64,000 nucleotides of DNA. Source: Cladobotryum mycophilum (lineage: Eukaryota; Ascomycota; Sordariomycetes; Hypocreales; Hypocreaceae). The number at the start of each line of letters is the position of its first letter. Position 1 is the first letter of the stretch. This document shows positions 19,983 to 30,332 of this stretch, in pieces. The notes beneath the pieces were generated by a model. It saw nothing but the letters and a program-made list of their open reading frames with translations, made no database searches and was not told the DNA's origin. The DNA lies in NCBI GenBank assembly GCA_036429605.1, contig CM071590.1, positions 1-64,000 of the forward strand, read 5' to 3'. The position numbers were made by a program, and so were the translations under genes.

Positions 19983-20455
19983 TAAAAGGAATAGGCCTCT
20001 TAGGCATAATATATTCCTTATAGTAGCAAGTAACAAGCTGAGTAATAGCTTAAGTAAGCTATTTAGCTTGATTTAGAAGGAAGTGGGCCTTTCTAGAAGC
20101 TTAGGGAAGAATGCATATCTTAACGAGTTAATTCCTAATAAGGTTAGGCTTATAGGATTAGTTAGTTACTTAGGCTAAAAGAGGAAAAAATAAGTTAAAA
20201 TAGAGATGTTGTATTTAATTTAATTAATTAACTAGAAGATAGGAATCTATTTACTATATATAAGTAAAATAAGTGGGGCATAGAAAGTAATAGAATAGGC
20301 TAGAATAGCCTATAGAACAATAGAAACAATAGGTTTATTATTTATTGTTAGAACCTACTAGAATAGCCTAGAATAGCCTAGAAAATAATAAAAACAATAA
20401 ACTTATTGTTTTTTATTGTTAAGACCTAATTAACAGGGTATTTAACTAGTTCATT
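19983..20455 (+). repeat. LTR copy, arm 1 of an inverted pair
   Basis: Begins AAAAGGAATAGGCCTCTTAGG and ends near CTAATTAACAGGGTATTTAAC. The same sequence occurs inverted at 20775-21240 and again directly at 54757-55165. Its length of about 400-470 bp and its ends suggest an LTR, possibly of a copia-type element. Confidence 0.6.
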
Positions 20456-20774
20456 TTAACAATAAGTATTATAAATTTTACTTAATTATTTTACTTATTG
20501 TTATTTTCTTTTTATAAATCTCCTTAATTAAACTTCTTTTTTACTTTTAAACTTTAATTTTATTCATAAACTATTTAATTAACTTATTTTAGTAGTAATG
20601 TTTTAGTTTTATAATTATTATTTTTTAAGCTTAAATCTTTTTAAAATCTTTTTTAATATAAATCTTAAAATTAAGAATAATAGTTATAAAATATAAGTTA
20701 TTGTAAAGATTTAAAAACCTATAATTAAATTCTCAATTATAAGATTAACAAATAAAATTATTAAAATAGACTAG

Positions 20775-21240
20775 TTAATACCCTATTGATTAGGCTTTAA
20801 CAATAAGAAACAATAAGACTATTGTTTCTATTGTTTTTTAAGCTATTCTAGCCTATTCCAGTAGGTTCTAATAATAAATAATAAATCTATTGTTTCTATT
20901 ATTACATAGGCTATTCTAGCCTATTCTATTACTTTCTATGCCCTATTTATTTTATCTATATATAATTAATAAATTCCTATCTTCTAGTTAGTTAGTTAGA
21001 TTAAATATAATATCTCTATTTTAACCTATCTTTTCCTCTTTTAGCCTGAGTAATTAACTAATCCTATAAGCCTAACTTTATTAGGAATTAGCTTGTTAAA
21101 ATATATATTTTCCCCTGAGCTTCTAGAAGGACCCACTTCCTTCTAGATTAAGCGAAATAGCTTACTTAAGCTATTACTAAGCTTGTTACTTATTGCTATA
21201 AGGAATATTTTATGCCTAAGAGGCTTATTCCTTTTAACAC
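20775..21240 (-). repeat. LTR copy, arm 2 of the inverted pair
   Basis: Reverse-complement partner of 19983-20455, with AAGAGGCTTATTCCTTTTAA at its right edge. The two arms are separated by about 320 bp of AT-rich sequence. Confidence 0.6.
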
Positions 21241-21689
21241 TTATATAAAGTAAATTATATTATAAAACTTAAGCTTAAGGAATTTAAGCATTATATATAA
21301 TATATAAATCTTAAGACTGTAATAAAACCCTAAGGTTATAAAAGATTATATATATATAATAATTCTATTATAATTCTTTTTAAAACAACTATATTAAACT
21401 ATTATTATTAGCTTTTTACATAATAATATCTTACTAAACTACACTATATATATATTTATTTAACTTGTTTTTATTATTAAATTATTATTAATAGTATAAA
21501 TAATAATATAAATATTAAGTTAAATAACTTTAAATAAAGTTTAAGTTTAAATTTATATTTATATTTAAATTATATTAATTTATATTTTTAAAAGATAAAA
21601 TAATTAAACATAAAATATATAGTTTATATTTTAACAAATTATAAATTACTTTTAACAAAGTAATAAGTAATAAAATATTTATTTTTAGT

Positions 21690-22480
21690 TTTGTAATTAA
21701 ACAGTGAACATGGTATTTAGTGCTTGTATTTTTAGTATATTTGTTATTAAATTATTTAATAAGGTGTAGTAATAGTAATAAGGCCCATCCTACCTCGAGG
21801 ATATACTAGCCATAAAATAAAATTAATACCATAAGCTACTAACTGACTCTAGACCTTAGCGTGCCCCTTCAACCTTCAATGACTAAACTATTAAGTCTTA
21901 TTATACTAAAAGCTTTAATTTTATTGTTAAGGTCAAATTTTAAGCAGTTAATCAAATTAAACTTAAACATATTTATACTCTCTGTATAATATATTTATTA
22001 TAATAATAAATAATAAATTAAGAAATCTTTTTTTAAAAAGTCAGATTTGCTATAAGTATTTAAGGCCTTAAGACTACTTATAAATAAATAAATTCCCTTT
22101 TCCCTAATAATACTTAACATTGCAGTTACCTATAATAGTAAATCATATATACAGTCGCGTATATGCAATAATCTCACAACCAAAATCAATAACCACGACT
22201 ATTATCTAGGTCTCAATAACCAAGTAAATAACCAAAGCCCTTAACTAATCTAGGCCAAGTTACTGACTATATCTAACCAAGGCTAAATATAATAAAATAG
22301 CTTAAAAAGAAAAGCTAAGGCCCTCTTCTATACGAGTAAAGCTCCTGTATACTATAGATATAACTAAGATTAAAGTAAAGAAAGATAAGATATAAGCTAT
22401 GTTTAATAAACTAAAAAAAAAAATAGAAAAGCTATTATTACTAAGATTATAAAAGTAATAGAAAAGGTAAAAAAGAATCT
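21690..22480 (+). repeat. RIPed repeat, also found twice at 53.2-54.7 kb
   Basis: Contains GTGAACATGGTATTTAGTGC, AAGCCCTTAACTAATC and several other words shared in the same order with 53290-53830 and 53940-54650. This copy retains more G/C (for example CTCGAGGATATACTAGCC), so it is the least RIPed of the three. Confidence 0.6.
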
Positions 22481-22744
22481 AACATAGATAAAACCAATAT
22501 ATACAATACCTTAGATAAATAAATAATAATACTGAATATAGTCAATTAATACAATTAAACAAGCCATGTAGACTCGTTCCCTAAGGGGGAGTAAGTAACT
22601 ATAATCTAAGATATTAATGTAATATATTAAATAATACTATTACTTATTATTCTTACATATATATATAAAAGTCCTTTAGTAGTTACTTTTATAAGTACTA
22701 AGTATTATAGTAATCTTAGGTACAATTGTTTATAGTATAATATT

Positions 22745-22940
22745 CCAGGCATTTTTTAATAATAATTAATCTCATTTATTTTAATCTTTAATTAATTATA
22801 ATTAGTTTAATTATATTTAATTATTTTATCTTAATTAATTATATTTTAACTAATATTTTTTAATTAGTTTATTAAGCTAAAGTTTTATTAATTTAGGGTA
22901 TAAGTCTTGACCGGATGTTTAGTTCGTGATATACAGTTAT
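22745..22940 (-). repeat. Inverted LTR fragment
   Basis: On the minus strand it reads ATCACGAACTAAACATCCGG then AAGACTTATACC, matching the start of the LTR at 19311. It abuts a direct copy at 22940. Confidence 0.5.
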
Positions 22941-23360
22941 ATAACAACCTGACCCTATTAAAACAAGTAATAGGTCGGACCCACCTTTAGCGTTATAAGT
23001 ATAACTTACTGGCTAATACTATTCTAAAAAAGCTTAAAAGAATTAACTAATTAAAAGAGCAATTATTGTAATACTAATAATCATTTAATTAATTATTAAA
23101 TTAATAATTATAATCACCTTAGTTATTATTTACTTTATATAATAATTATTGTATATTTTATTTATATATAACCTATGATTATTATTATTTAAGTAAATAA
23201 ATAACTAGTTATTAATATAACTGTTTATTATCAGTACCTAATACAAAACCGTAACACTTGAACCCATTGCTTAGCTTACCCTGATTCACTGTTAATATTA
23301 ATACCACGATCTAAGTAACCCTTCTTAGGAAATGCCTGGAACGTCACAAGTTATACTTAA
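22940..23360 (+). repeat. RIPed LTR copy
   Basis: Contains GGTCGGACCCACCTTTAGCG, GTATAACTTACTGGCTA and GGAAATGCCTGGAACGTCAC. It is collinear with 30660-30890 plus 34580-34740. Confidence 0.6.
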
Positions 23361-23729
23361 TTATCCTCTTATTAAGTTCATACACTCCTTATTAGTTTCT
23401 TATTAATTAATTCTTTTATTTACAATCTGTGATATGTACTTAGCCATGACTTATTATGCACTAATAGAATAGCTAAGTTGTACTACTAGACCTCTTTGCT
23501 AATAACTTAAAAGAATACTAACTTTTATACTTACAGAGCTAGCTTACTAGCTAGATTATTTATTATAGTATTATTATTATTACTGTTTGTTTTCAGTCAT
23601 TATTTTATAGCTTAAATATATATTCCATTGCTTTGCACTATAATTTAATATAATAAGGTAAATTAAGTAAGCCTATGAAAGTGGCGCGCACGGACCCTTA
23701 TAGCCCTAATGGCAGTACTCTTTTTCAAA
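23361..23729. other. AT-rich 3' flank of the precursor gene
   Basis: AT-rich sequence giving way to normal composition at about 23670. No other gene seen. Confidence 0.4.
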
Positions 23730-24506
23730 TCAGTAACCATTAGCCTTGCCAAAGTCCCTCTCAACATCAGCCTTGCCAAAGTTCCTCTTAACATCCGCTT
23801 TTCCAAGGTCCCTCTCAACATCAGCCTTGCCAATGTCGGCCTTGCCAATGTCCCTCTCAACATCAGCCTTGCCAAAGTTCCTCTTGACATCCGCTTTTCC
23901 AAAGTCCCTCTCAACATCAGCCTTGCCAAAGTTCCTCTTAACATCCGCTTTTCCAAGGTCCCTCTCAACATCAGCCTTGCCAATGTCGGCCTTGCCAATG
24001 TCCCTCTCAACATCAGCCTTGCCAAAGTTCCTCTTGACATCCGCTTTTCCAAGGTCCCTCTCAACATCAGCCTTGCCAAAGTTCCTCTTAACATCCGCTT
24101 TTCCAAGGTCCCTCTCAACATCAGCCTTGCCAAAGTTCCTCTTAACATCCGCTTTTCCAAGGTCCCTCTCAACATCAGCCTTGCCAAAGTTCCTCTTAAC
24201 ATCCGCTTTTCCAAAGTCCCTCTTGACATCAGCTTTGCCAATGTCGGCCTTGCCAATGTCCCTCTTGACATCAGCTTTGCCAACATCAGCCTTGCCAAAG
24301 TTCCTCTTAACATCCGCTTTTCCAAAGTCCCTCTTGACATCAGCTTTGCCAATGTCGGCCTTGCCAATGTCCCTCTTGACATCAGCCTTTCCGAGGTCAC
24401 GATAACTAATATTATCGGAAATGTCAAGTTTGCCTCCTAATGTTGCTGGTAAGGCCAAGGTGGTGTAGGCCAAGATAGCCATGACGGTAGCGGAGGAGAG
24501 CTTCAT
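23730..24506 (-). CDS. Secreted repeat precursor with kexin sites (candidate fungal RiPP precursor)
   Basis: 258 residues, no intron. It begins MKLSSATVMAILAYTTLALP, a clear signal peptide. A short linker to residue 36 contains the only Tyr before the repeats. Residues 37-258 are 22 units of 9 or 14 residues, types DFGKADVKR, DLGKADVKR, NFGKADVER and DIGKADIGKADVKR; GKAD occurs 26 times and the protein ends GKANGY. Twelve units end in Lys-Arg, the kexin cleavage signal, and nine end in Glu-Arg, which kexin should not cut well. Signal peptide plus near-identical repeats separated by Lys-Arg is the layout of dikaritin, epichloecyclin and victorin precursors and other kexin-processed proteins. 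A UstYa-like oxidase, an Fe/2OG oxygenase and a halogenase lie within 7 kb. The core lacks Tyr and Trp. The alternative is a non-modified secreted repeat peptide. Other frames stay open only because the DNA repeat is periodic. Confidence 0.75.
   Translation of the reverse strand: MKLSSATVMAILAYTTLALPATLGGKLDISDNISYRDLGKADVKRDIGKADIGKADVKRDFGKADVKRNFGKADVGKADVKRDIGKADIGKADVKRDFGKADVKRNFGKADVERDLGKADVKRNFGKADVERDLGKADVKRNFGKADVERDLGKADVKRNFGKADVERDIGKADIGKADVERDLGKADVKRNFGKADVERDFGKADVKRNFGKADVERDIGKADIGKADVERDLGKADVKRNFGKADVERDFGKANGY
23740..24399 (-). repeat. 27/42-bp tandem coding repeats of the precursor
   Basis: Near-identical units, seen on the plus strand as words such as CATCAGCCTTGCCAAAGTTC and CATCCGCTTTTCCAAGGTCC. 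Variation is confined to a few codons (Phe/Leu/Ile, Lys/Glu, Asp/Asn). This points to recent expansion by unequal exchange under coding constraint. Confidence 0.9.
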
Positions 24507-26130
24507 AATGTTGGTTTATTTATAAAAGATACTGAATTTTCAATGTTTAGTTGATATGGTGGGATAATGCTAGTTAGATGAAAAATATAACAGTTGATAG
24601 GTAGTTTATATAGACTCGCTTTGCTGGAAACTATTATTAATCCTATTTTAAAATTACCGCAGTATTAGTAGAATGGGCTGTAATGCAGCGTTTAGTTACA
24701 TAGTCTAGTACGGTTATTTAGTGACTTCCTAGAAGAATACTGGGAGAAATTTTAATAATCTCGTTAGGCCGCTAAGTTCCATCTTGTCTCATGATGTATA
24801 ATAGTACAGTAGTTCTGCACTTGTTGTTGCATTAGTATGTAGCTAGTATCCTGATCACCCGACCAAGATAGGTACACCGCAATTCCTTTTCGTTGATATT
24901 TTAGAAGACTGGAATACATAATAGACCGTTCGGGGTGGGGAGTCGGCCATTTGCAGTATAGAGTCGGCATCCCCTGTCATTATGCTGCAGTTGCTTAGTG
25001 TATCAACGGAACCTAGCAGTCTGACGAGATTATCAAAGTTCCGCTAGTGTCTTTCCAAGCTGTTGATGACAGCTTCGGTGCAACGTTATTCCCAAGGTTA
25101 TATGAGCGGGGTTGGGGTTGGGGTTGGGACGAATTGTCAGACTGGTCGTCTAATTTACCCCCTCAGCCCAACCCGATAGCCCATCGTGGCTGACCAATGT
25201 CGACGGCGTCAACCTCAGACCGAGCCTAGCCTTGTTGATGTTCAACTACGTCGTCTGATGATTGCGAAAGGGTCCCATAAACCGCCTAGATGAAGTCCAA
25301 AATAGGATAGGGGAGTCCTCTGATTAAACAGAATCTCTTGCTGCTCTTGCTCTCTTGTTAGAAACCAAGAATCTCTCTGAACTATAACCGTCTCCTCGGC
25401 GCTTCTGACTCCTGAGAATGGTAACAATTATGTGAATATCAGGGCATTTGAAATGGGCGTCATGTCTACGCCCACGTCAGCATTGGTAACAGGCGCCCAG
25501 GCTTCATCATCCGCATTCCTCCCGTTGCTTCTCCATCCGGTTCTCACAATCAGTAAGAGAGGAGTAACACGAACATATGTTAATAGGATGCGGTATTTGC
25601 TTAGTCCCGTTGGGTCTGGGCCGCCTTTGATAGCAAGGCTTCGGCATCGTTATCAAGGAATGGCGTTGCCACCAACAGCGATTCGGCATCGCCAAGCACG
25701 TTTTCAGTCCTCCAATAGTCCAAGCTATTCCGTGTGTGTACCATATCGGTAATACAATCAAGAAGCCATCATAATTAACTCTGGAGGGATCCTGCTAGCA
25801 ACCAGAAAGCACAATCTCATCTGGTGGTTTGTGGGCTAAGAGGAGATAGGAAGTCACTAGATAACCCCTACTAGACTAGGTGACGAGACGCTGCATTGCA
25901 TTACGGCTTAGTCCACTAGTGCTGAGTCAACTCTGTGATAAGATTAATGAATATCAAAGTAGTTTCTACACTGTATATTTGGGTCTAATATTGTAAATCC
26001 TTGTCTTGTTATGTAAGAAAGCCTTAAACAACACATCTTTATCTTGCGAGGAGGGGTTTATCTGCAACTATTGCGTTTTTATTAGCGGAATCTTTTTAAA
26101 TGCCGAAACAAGTACCGAAACAAATGCTGA
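24507..26130. other. Precursor upstream region, no confident gene
   Basis: Normal-composition DNA, not RIPed. Short ORFs at 24764-24970, 25242-25427, 25432-25752 and 25507-25761 overlap on both strands, lack domains and are not called. A (GGGGTT)3GGG run lies at 25108-25128. The block could hold a decayed gene or a long promoter. Confidence 0.4.
26099..26127 (-). promoter_or_regulatory. Candidate shared regulator site between precursor and oxygenase
   Basis: Plus strand reads ATGCCGAAACAAGTACC then GAAACAAATGC, so two CCGAAAC words lie 13 bp apart. It is about 1.6 kb upstream of the precursor start. It shares ACAAGTACC and ATGCCGAAA with the site at 28769-28786 in inverse orientation. Confidence 0.4.
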
Positions 26131-26934
26131 ATATGTTCAGCGGGCTGCTGGTTAGGGGTACTGCATTCAGCTAGAACAGATGTAATAGGCGTAATTCAAT
26201 AAGATTTATATAGTGAATAGCTTTTAAGCTTAATAAAAAATAATTTTAATTAATTAATGTATTTAAATTTATAAGTTATTTATTAATTACTTAAATATTT
26301 AATTAATTAAATCTAAAATATTTTTATTGTAAAAATTATTAAAAAAAGTATAATTAATATTTATATTAGGAAATATTAAAAATAGATTTATGGTTTATAA
26401 AATAGATAATATTATAAAACATTATAATATTAAAAAGTAATGTAATTATATAATGAATAGGCTTATACTATAATAATATATTTAATTATTTTTTATTAAA
26501 TATATTATTATAAGTTTATAATTTTTTTAAGAGTTTTATTATTGTTTAATTTTTTAAGTAAGTAAATATATAATAACTTATTATGTATTTAAGCCTTAAA
26601 CTTATTAAAAGTAAATAATAATATAATAAATACTATATAAAAATTAAATAATGCAATGGTACTATATATATATATATATATATATAAGTGTATATAATTA
26701 ATTTTTTTTATTATAAATATTATTAAATATTATTATAAGAGTTTAAAAAATAATATGTTTAAAGATTTTAAAATATATATTAATATAAAAAAAAACTAAG
26801 ATTTTCACAAACTTAAATAGTATAGCAGCTATATTAGTTAAGTACCCAGGCGCAGTAGTTTTAGGTGTTTTTGCGCTATAGCTAGTCGAGCTTGTTTTTT
26901 AAGATAATAAGGTTCCTAACTTCAAGGTACGGGT
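26131..26934. other. RIPed AT-rich block with (TA)n tract
   Basis: Almost only A and T. A (TA)n microsatellite lies at about 26660-26686. No gene or identifiable element. Confidence 0.5.
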
Positions 26935-27320
26935 CTTAATGGTGTACAAGTGTAATATTAAAGGCGTTTCCTAACAAGGTTGACCTAGACCGTGGTATTA
27001 CTATTAGTAGTGGATTAAAGTAAGCTTAAACAATAGATTAAAGTATTATAGTTTAAATATTAAATACTAATAATAAATAATTATATTAATAATTAACTAT
27101 TTAATTATTTAAATAATAATAATTATAAGATTATATATAAATAAGATATTAAATGATTATTGTATAAAATAAGTAATTATTAAAGTAATTATTATCGTTA
27201 GTTTAGTAATTAATTGAGTAATTACTGGTATTATAGTGATTATTTTTCTGTGATTGGTTAAAAGTGAATATATTGTTACGTGACCTTTGGTTTGTACTAA
27301 GGTCGGGTCGTGATAACAAG
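26935..27320 (-). repeat. RIPed LTR copy
   Basis: Right edge GGTCGGGTCGTGATAAC and left edge AAGGCGTTTCCTAACAAGG correspond to the inverse of the LTR families at 36870-37330 and 46010-46480. The interior shows RIP-like A/T bias. Confidence 0.55.
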
Positions 27321-27443
27321 GGATGCTTGTCCTAGCCCTTATATAATACCTAAGTACAGACAAATCCTCTAAGCAACACCACTAACTAGACACTCTTAAT
27401 CCTTTAGAACCATGCCCCAAAAACTATACTTTAGCTGCTTCAT

Positions 27444-28577
27444 CTAATGAAACTCTGCCGTGTACCTTTTATGAAGCCACTCGAGGGACGTCATCTTTTC
27501 CTCCCAATCGCCGATCATATTTGGTTTCCACCGGCCCGCCTTCTCGCAGCCCGGAAAATTATCTATGACAACGTCCGCGTTTGGCTGGCAAAAGTAAACA
27601 ATCGTGTATCTGTCGACCACAGTAGCATTGGGGTCATAACCCTCCTGCAACATGATCTCGCGCGGCGCGGTGACACGATGTAGGGAACTCTTCCAGCGGC
27701 CGTTGGTTTGGCGCTCGAGCATGTCGCCAACGTTGAGTATAACGGTCCCTTTCTTCGGGACGATGGGCTTATAAACCTCGCCATCGTGCACCTCGAGACC
27801 TCCTATTTCACCCTGAAACAGCATCGTCAGGCTGCCATAATCCGAGTGTGCGTTCAACCGGCTCTTTTTACCCGAGCGAAGCGGCTCGACAGGTATATTT
27901 GGATAGTGCATGAGACTGATGTGAGCGTCGTGTTTAGACTCTTGTTTGCAGAGTAGGTCCTTATCTTCGAGCTTCAGCACCTCACCGAGACATCGGAGCA
28001 GGCTTTGCGCGAGCTTTGTGCACTCCACAAACCAGCGTTCGTGGAATGCGCGGAAGCCAGGCAGGTCTTCCTCGGGAACCCAGTTGTTGGGCACTAACCC
28101 ACTATCCGGCATGCCGTTACCCAATTCAAACGTCTCCTTAATCTCTGGCTCAGTTATCTTCGTCTTATCAATCTCGTCAGGGTCAAAGAGCAACTGGACA
28201 GTGTGCCCGACGCCCTGAGGAGCGTAGCCACGATGACTGTAGGGCGTTTCATACGCCGGATGCTTGGCCTTCATTTTGACATCAAGTGGAAGAGCAAAGA
28301 GGCGACGTGACTGTTCCGAACTTAGCGATGACTAAGCAGAAATTGTCCTGCAGTGACTTACCCATTCAAACGCCTTGTCAACCATTTCTTGAGGTATACT
28401 GGAGTTCGCCAAGTACACGAAGCCATAGGTCTGGAAACCTTTATCCAGCTCATCCAGCCATTTCGCACGCTCCTCCGGGGAGCCATGCATAGCTGCGTAG
28501 TCGATCACTGGCATGTCAAATGGTATTTCCACGGACGCTGCCTCTGGCGTGTTTGACGTAGAGTTGGAGTAGCCCAT
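27444..28577 (-). CDS. Fe(II)/2-oxoglutarate-dependent oxygenase (isopenicillin N synthase-like)
   Basis: Two exons, 28362-28577 and 27444-28310, with a 51-bp phase-0 intron (GTAAGT...CAG) joining FEW to SRRLFALPL. The product is 360 residues from the Met at 28577; an in-frame Met at 28664 would add 29 residues of poor quality. The amino part is a DIOX_N domain (MPVIDYAAM...GFVYLANSSIP). The iron ligands are His227, Asp229 (NAHSDYG) and His283 (SSLHRV), and the 2-oxoglutarate-binding Arg is about 306 (DRYTIVYF). INMG-like NVGDMLERQTNGRWKSS is typical of the family. Members catalyse hydroxylation, desaturation or ring closure with O2 and 2-oxoglutarate in the cytosol. It is divergent from the UstYa-like gene with about 1 kb between them, so the two may be co-regulated. 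A role in modifying the repeat peptide is inferred, and the substrate is unknown. Confidence 0.88.
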
Positions 28578-28768
28578 TGTGCTTGGAAATTCGTAAATTG
28601 AGTGAAAATCAGGAAAATAAAGAATCCTTGGGAAGATGTAAAATCTGTTGGGCTTGTTACTCAAAAGACTACGCCTAGCTGTATGCTCGACCTATATCCC
28701 TGGCTATAACAATATTGCAGAAAGTATGGGAAAGTAAATAAATTTATGCTATTGGTTATATAGTATAA

Positions 28769-28787
28769 GGTACTTGTTTCGGCATTC
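28769..28787 (+). promoter_or_regulatory. Candidate shared regulator site upstream of oxygenase
   Basis: GGTACTTGTTTCGGCATTC lies about 200 bp upstream of the oxygenase start. It is the exact inverse of the ATGCCGAAACAAGTACC word at 26099. Confidence 0.45.
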
Positions 28788-29230
28788 ATTGCGGCAGTTA
28801 AAACAAAATCCCGCCCCTTTAAACGTGACAGGTGTGCTCGGCAAGTACCTTACGGCTACCGAAAAGCCTGACTTATCAATTGAAATATTGTTTTCTACGG
28901 CATATAGAATGTAAGACAATACTTCATTGCAATTCCGGTAGTATTTTAAAGTATTAGAAAGGTACATAACCCTTGCTTATGTAAATCAAGGATAATCAGC
29001 ACTAAATTAGAGATCTAGACTATTTATTATATAGCTTACTCTACTAGTACTATAACAATTCGGACATAGTATTTATAAATTTCAGTCTGATATTTAGGCC
29101 CAGATTTCTAAGGCATGGGGTTAAATAAACAAGTGCTAAGTTTGCTCATAACGTTATTAGTGGGGACAATGAGTTGTAGCGCTAGCAGCTCAACCCACAC
29201 ACATCCTTTATAATTAGACCGCCTTTTTTC

Positions 29231-29244
29231 AAATGCCGAAAAAA
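29231..29244 (-). promoter_or_regulatory. Candidate shared regulator site upstream of UstYa-like gene
   Basis: AAATGCCGAAAAAA lies about 400 bp upstream of the Met at 29637 and contains the ATGCCGAAA core seen at the other sites. Confidence 0.35.
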
Positions 29245-29636
29245 TAGTATAGTTAGTTACCTTATCCGGCAATACAACGCAAGGCTAAGCCTACGCTGAC
29301 TGCATAAAAAACTGTATAATCCCACGCCTGACTCGTTGGCCTTGACACCAATACTTGTTAGGATGCGACGGGTGATGCTAGGTTACATTGCTGAAGGCGA
29401 AGGAGAAAAAGATGGAAGTAAGTTCGTCACATGATGTTGTAGGTCCATTACCCTACTTTGACTATTAATCATGTGTTTGCAGTCACAGTAGTACATAACA
29501 GGCAACATGCGTATAAAGAGCTTTCTCCCTTTTTGTTCCGCTCTAGGAGTTTGGGTTTATTCAACTGTCTTTCTCGTCTCGAAACAAAACCTCTTATTAC
29601 TAGCCAGCTTCAGATCAATTAGCAAAACGTCTCACG

Positions 29637-30332
29637 ATGGGTGAAAAGGCAGCAACAAGACGAGACTCATCTGGTGAACGGCTTTTGAGCTCCATCAGTG
29701 AAGAATCGCAAGACGGCGACTCTATCGCCATGTGGAAGGAAAGAACTCCCTGGTATCGCTCGAGCCACTTGAGGATGCAATTGATTGCTGGATGTATTAT
29801 CCTCGCCCTTGCCACGACGGTAGTAATACAGTCAGTTCGACTCGCAAAACGGCATCCAGCCACAATCATCGACACTGAACCAGGGCAATCTGGAAGATGT
29901 GGATTCAACCCTACCGAAGCGATTGCCCGCGGATGCGTCTTCGACTACATGAACTTTAGCTGGCAACCGCCTGAGTGCTATGATCCCGACCTCGACAAGA
30001 AACATTCAGATATGATGAGAAAGGAGCGTCCGGTGCAGTGGTGGGCAGATGCCAATTTCACAAAGCCGCTGCCGGATGATGCGGATGTCCTTAAGATGTA
30101 CACTGAGGTCTGGACAGAGCGCAGGTTTCACTATAAGCACTGCATGTATGGATGGGAAATCCTGCACTTGAGCTATAATGATGGGCGTCCGCTTCCCGAC
30201 TTGATGACCCACCATCATTCGTTACATTGCGCCATGGTCTTGGACAAAGCCATCAGAGAAGATGACGGTACCGAGTTGTTGATCGAGCATGCAGTCACTT
30301 GGTACTCCTCTTGTGTCTGGCCTAGAGCATAG
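29637..30332 (+). CDS. UstYa-like (DUF3328) membrane oxidase
   Basis: 231 residues, no intron; start context is CACGATGG. A single membrane helix lies at about 46-68 (QLIAGCIILALATTVVIQSV), preceded by a charged cytosolic tail, the usual topology with the enzyme part in the secretory lumen. Both HxxHC motifs of the family are present: HYKHC at 165-169 and HSLHC at 194-198. The layout W..E.R..HYKHCMYGWEILH resembles the DUF3328 subgroup with an early HxxHC followed by Trp, rather than ustiloxin UstYa itself. Family members (ustiloxin UstYa/Yb, phomopsin, asperipin, victorin) perform oxidative crosslinking or macrocyclisation of kexin-released peptides, probably using copper. Its presence 5 kb from a kexin-type repeat precursor is the main reason to propose a RiPP pathway. 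Members also act outside RiPPs, for example in cyclochlorotine-type peptide tailoring, so the link is inferred. Confidence 0.85.
   Translation: MGEKAATRRDSSGERLLSSISEESQDGDSIAMWKERTPWYRSSHLRMQLIAGCIILALATTVVIQSVRLAKRHPATIIDTEPGQSGRCGFNPTEAIARGCVFDYMNFSWQPPECYDPDLDKKHSDMMRKERPVQWWADANFTKPLPDDADVLKMYTEVWTERRFHYKHCMYGWEILHLSYNDGRPLPDLMTHHHSLHCAMVLDKAIREDDGTELLIEHAVTWYSSCVWPRA

Larger units (their letters stand above)
28578..29636. promoter_or_regulatory. Bidirectional promoter region, oxygenase / UstYa-like gene
   Basis: A 1.06-kb normal to AT-rich intergenic region between divergent starts. It holds two or three CGG-containing motifs: TACTTGTTTCGGCATTC at about 28771-28787, TACCGAAAAG at 28857-28866 and AAATGCCGAAAAAA at 29231-29244. 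No gene seen. Confidence 0.5.

Noticed and set aside
23740..24399. CRISPR-like array of regular repeats
   Set aside because: There are no unique spacers, the units are contiguous coding repeats, and the genome is eukaryotic.
23663..24440. Four additional long open frames (both strands) across the precursor array
   Set aside because: They exist only because the DNA repeat unit is a multiple of three. Only the minus frame at 23730-24506 has a signal peptide and ordered kexin sites.
25242..25761. Overlapping ORFs on both strands upstream of the precursor
   Set aside because: Composition is compatible with coding, but no domain, intron signals or consistent frame could be found.
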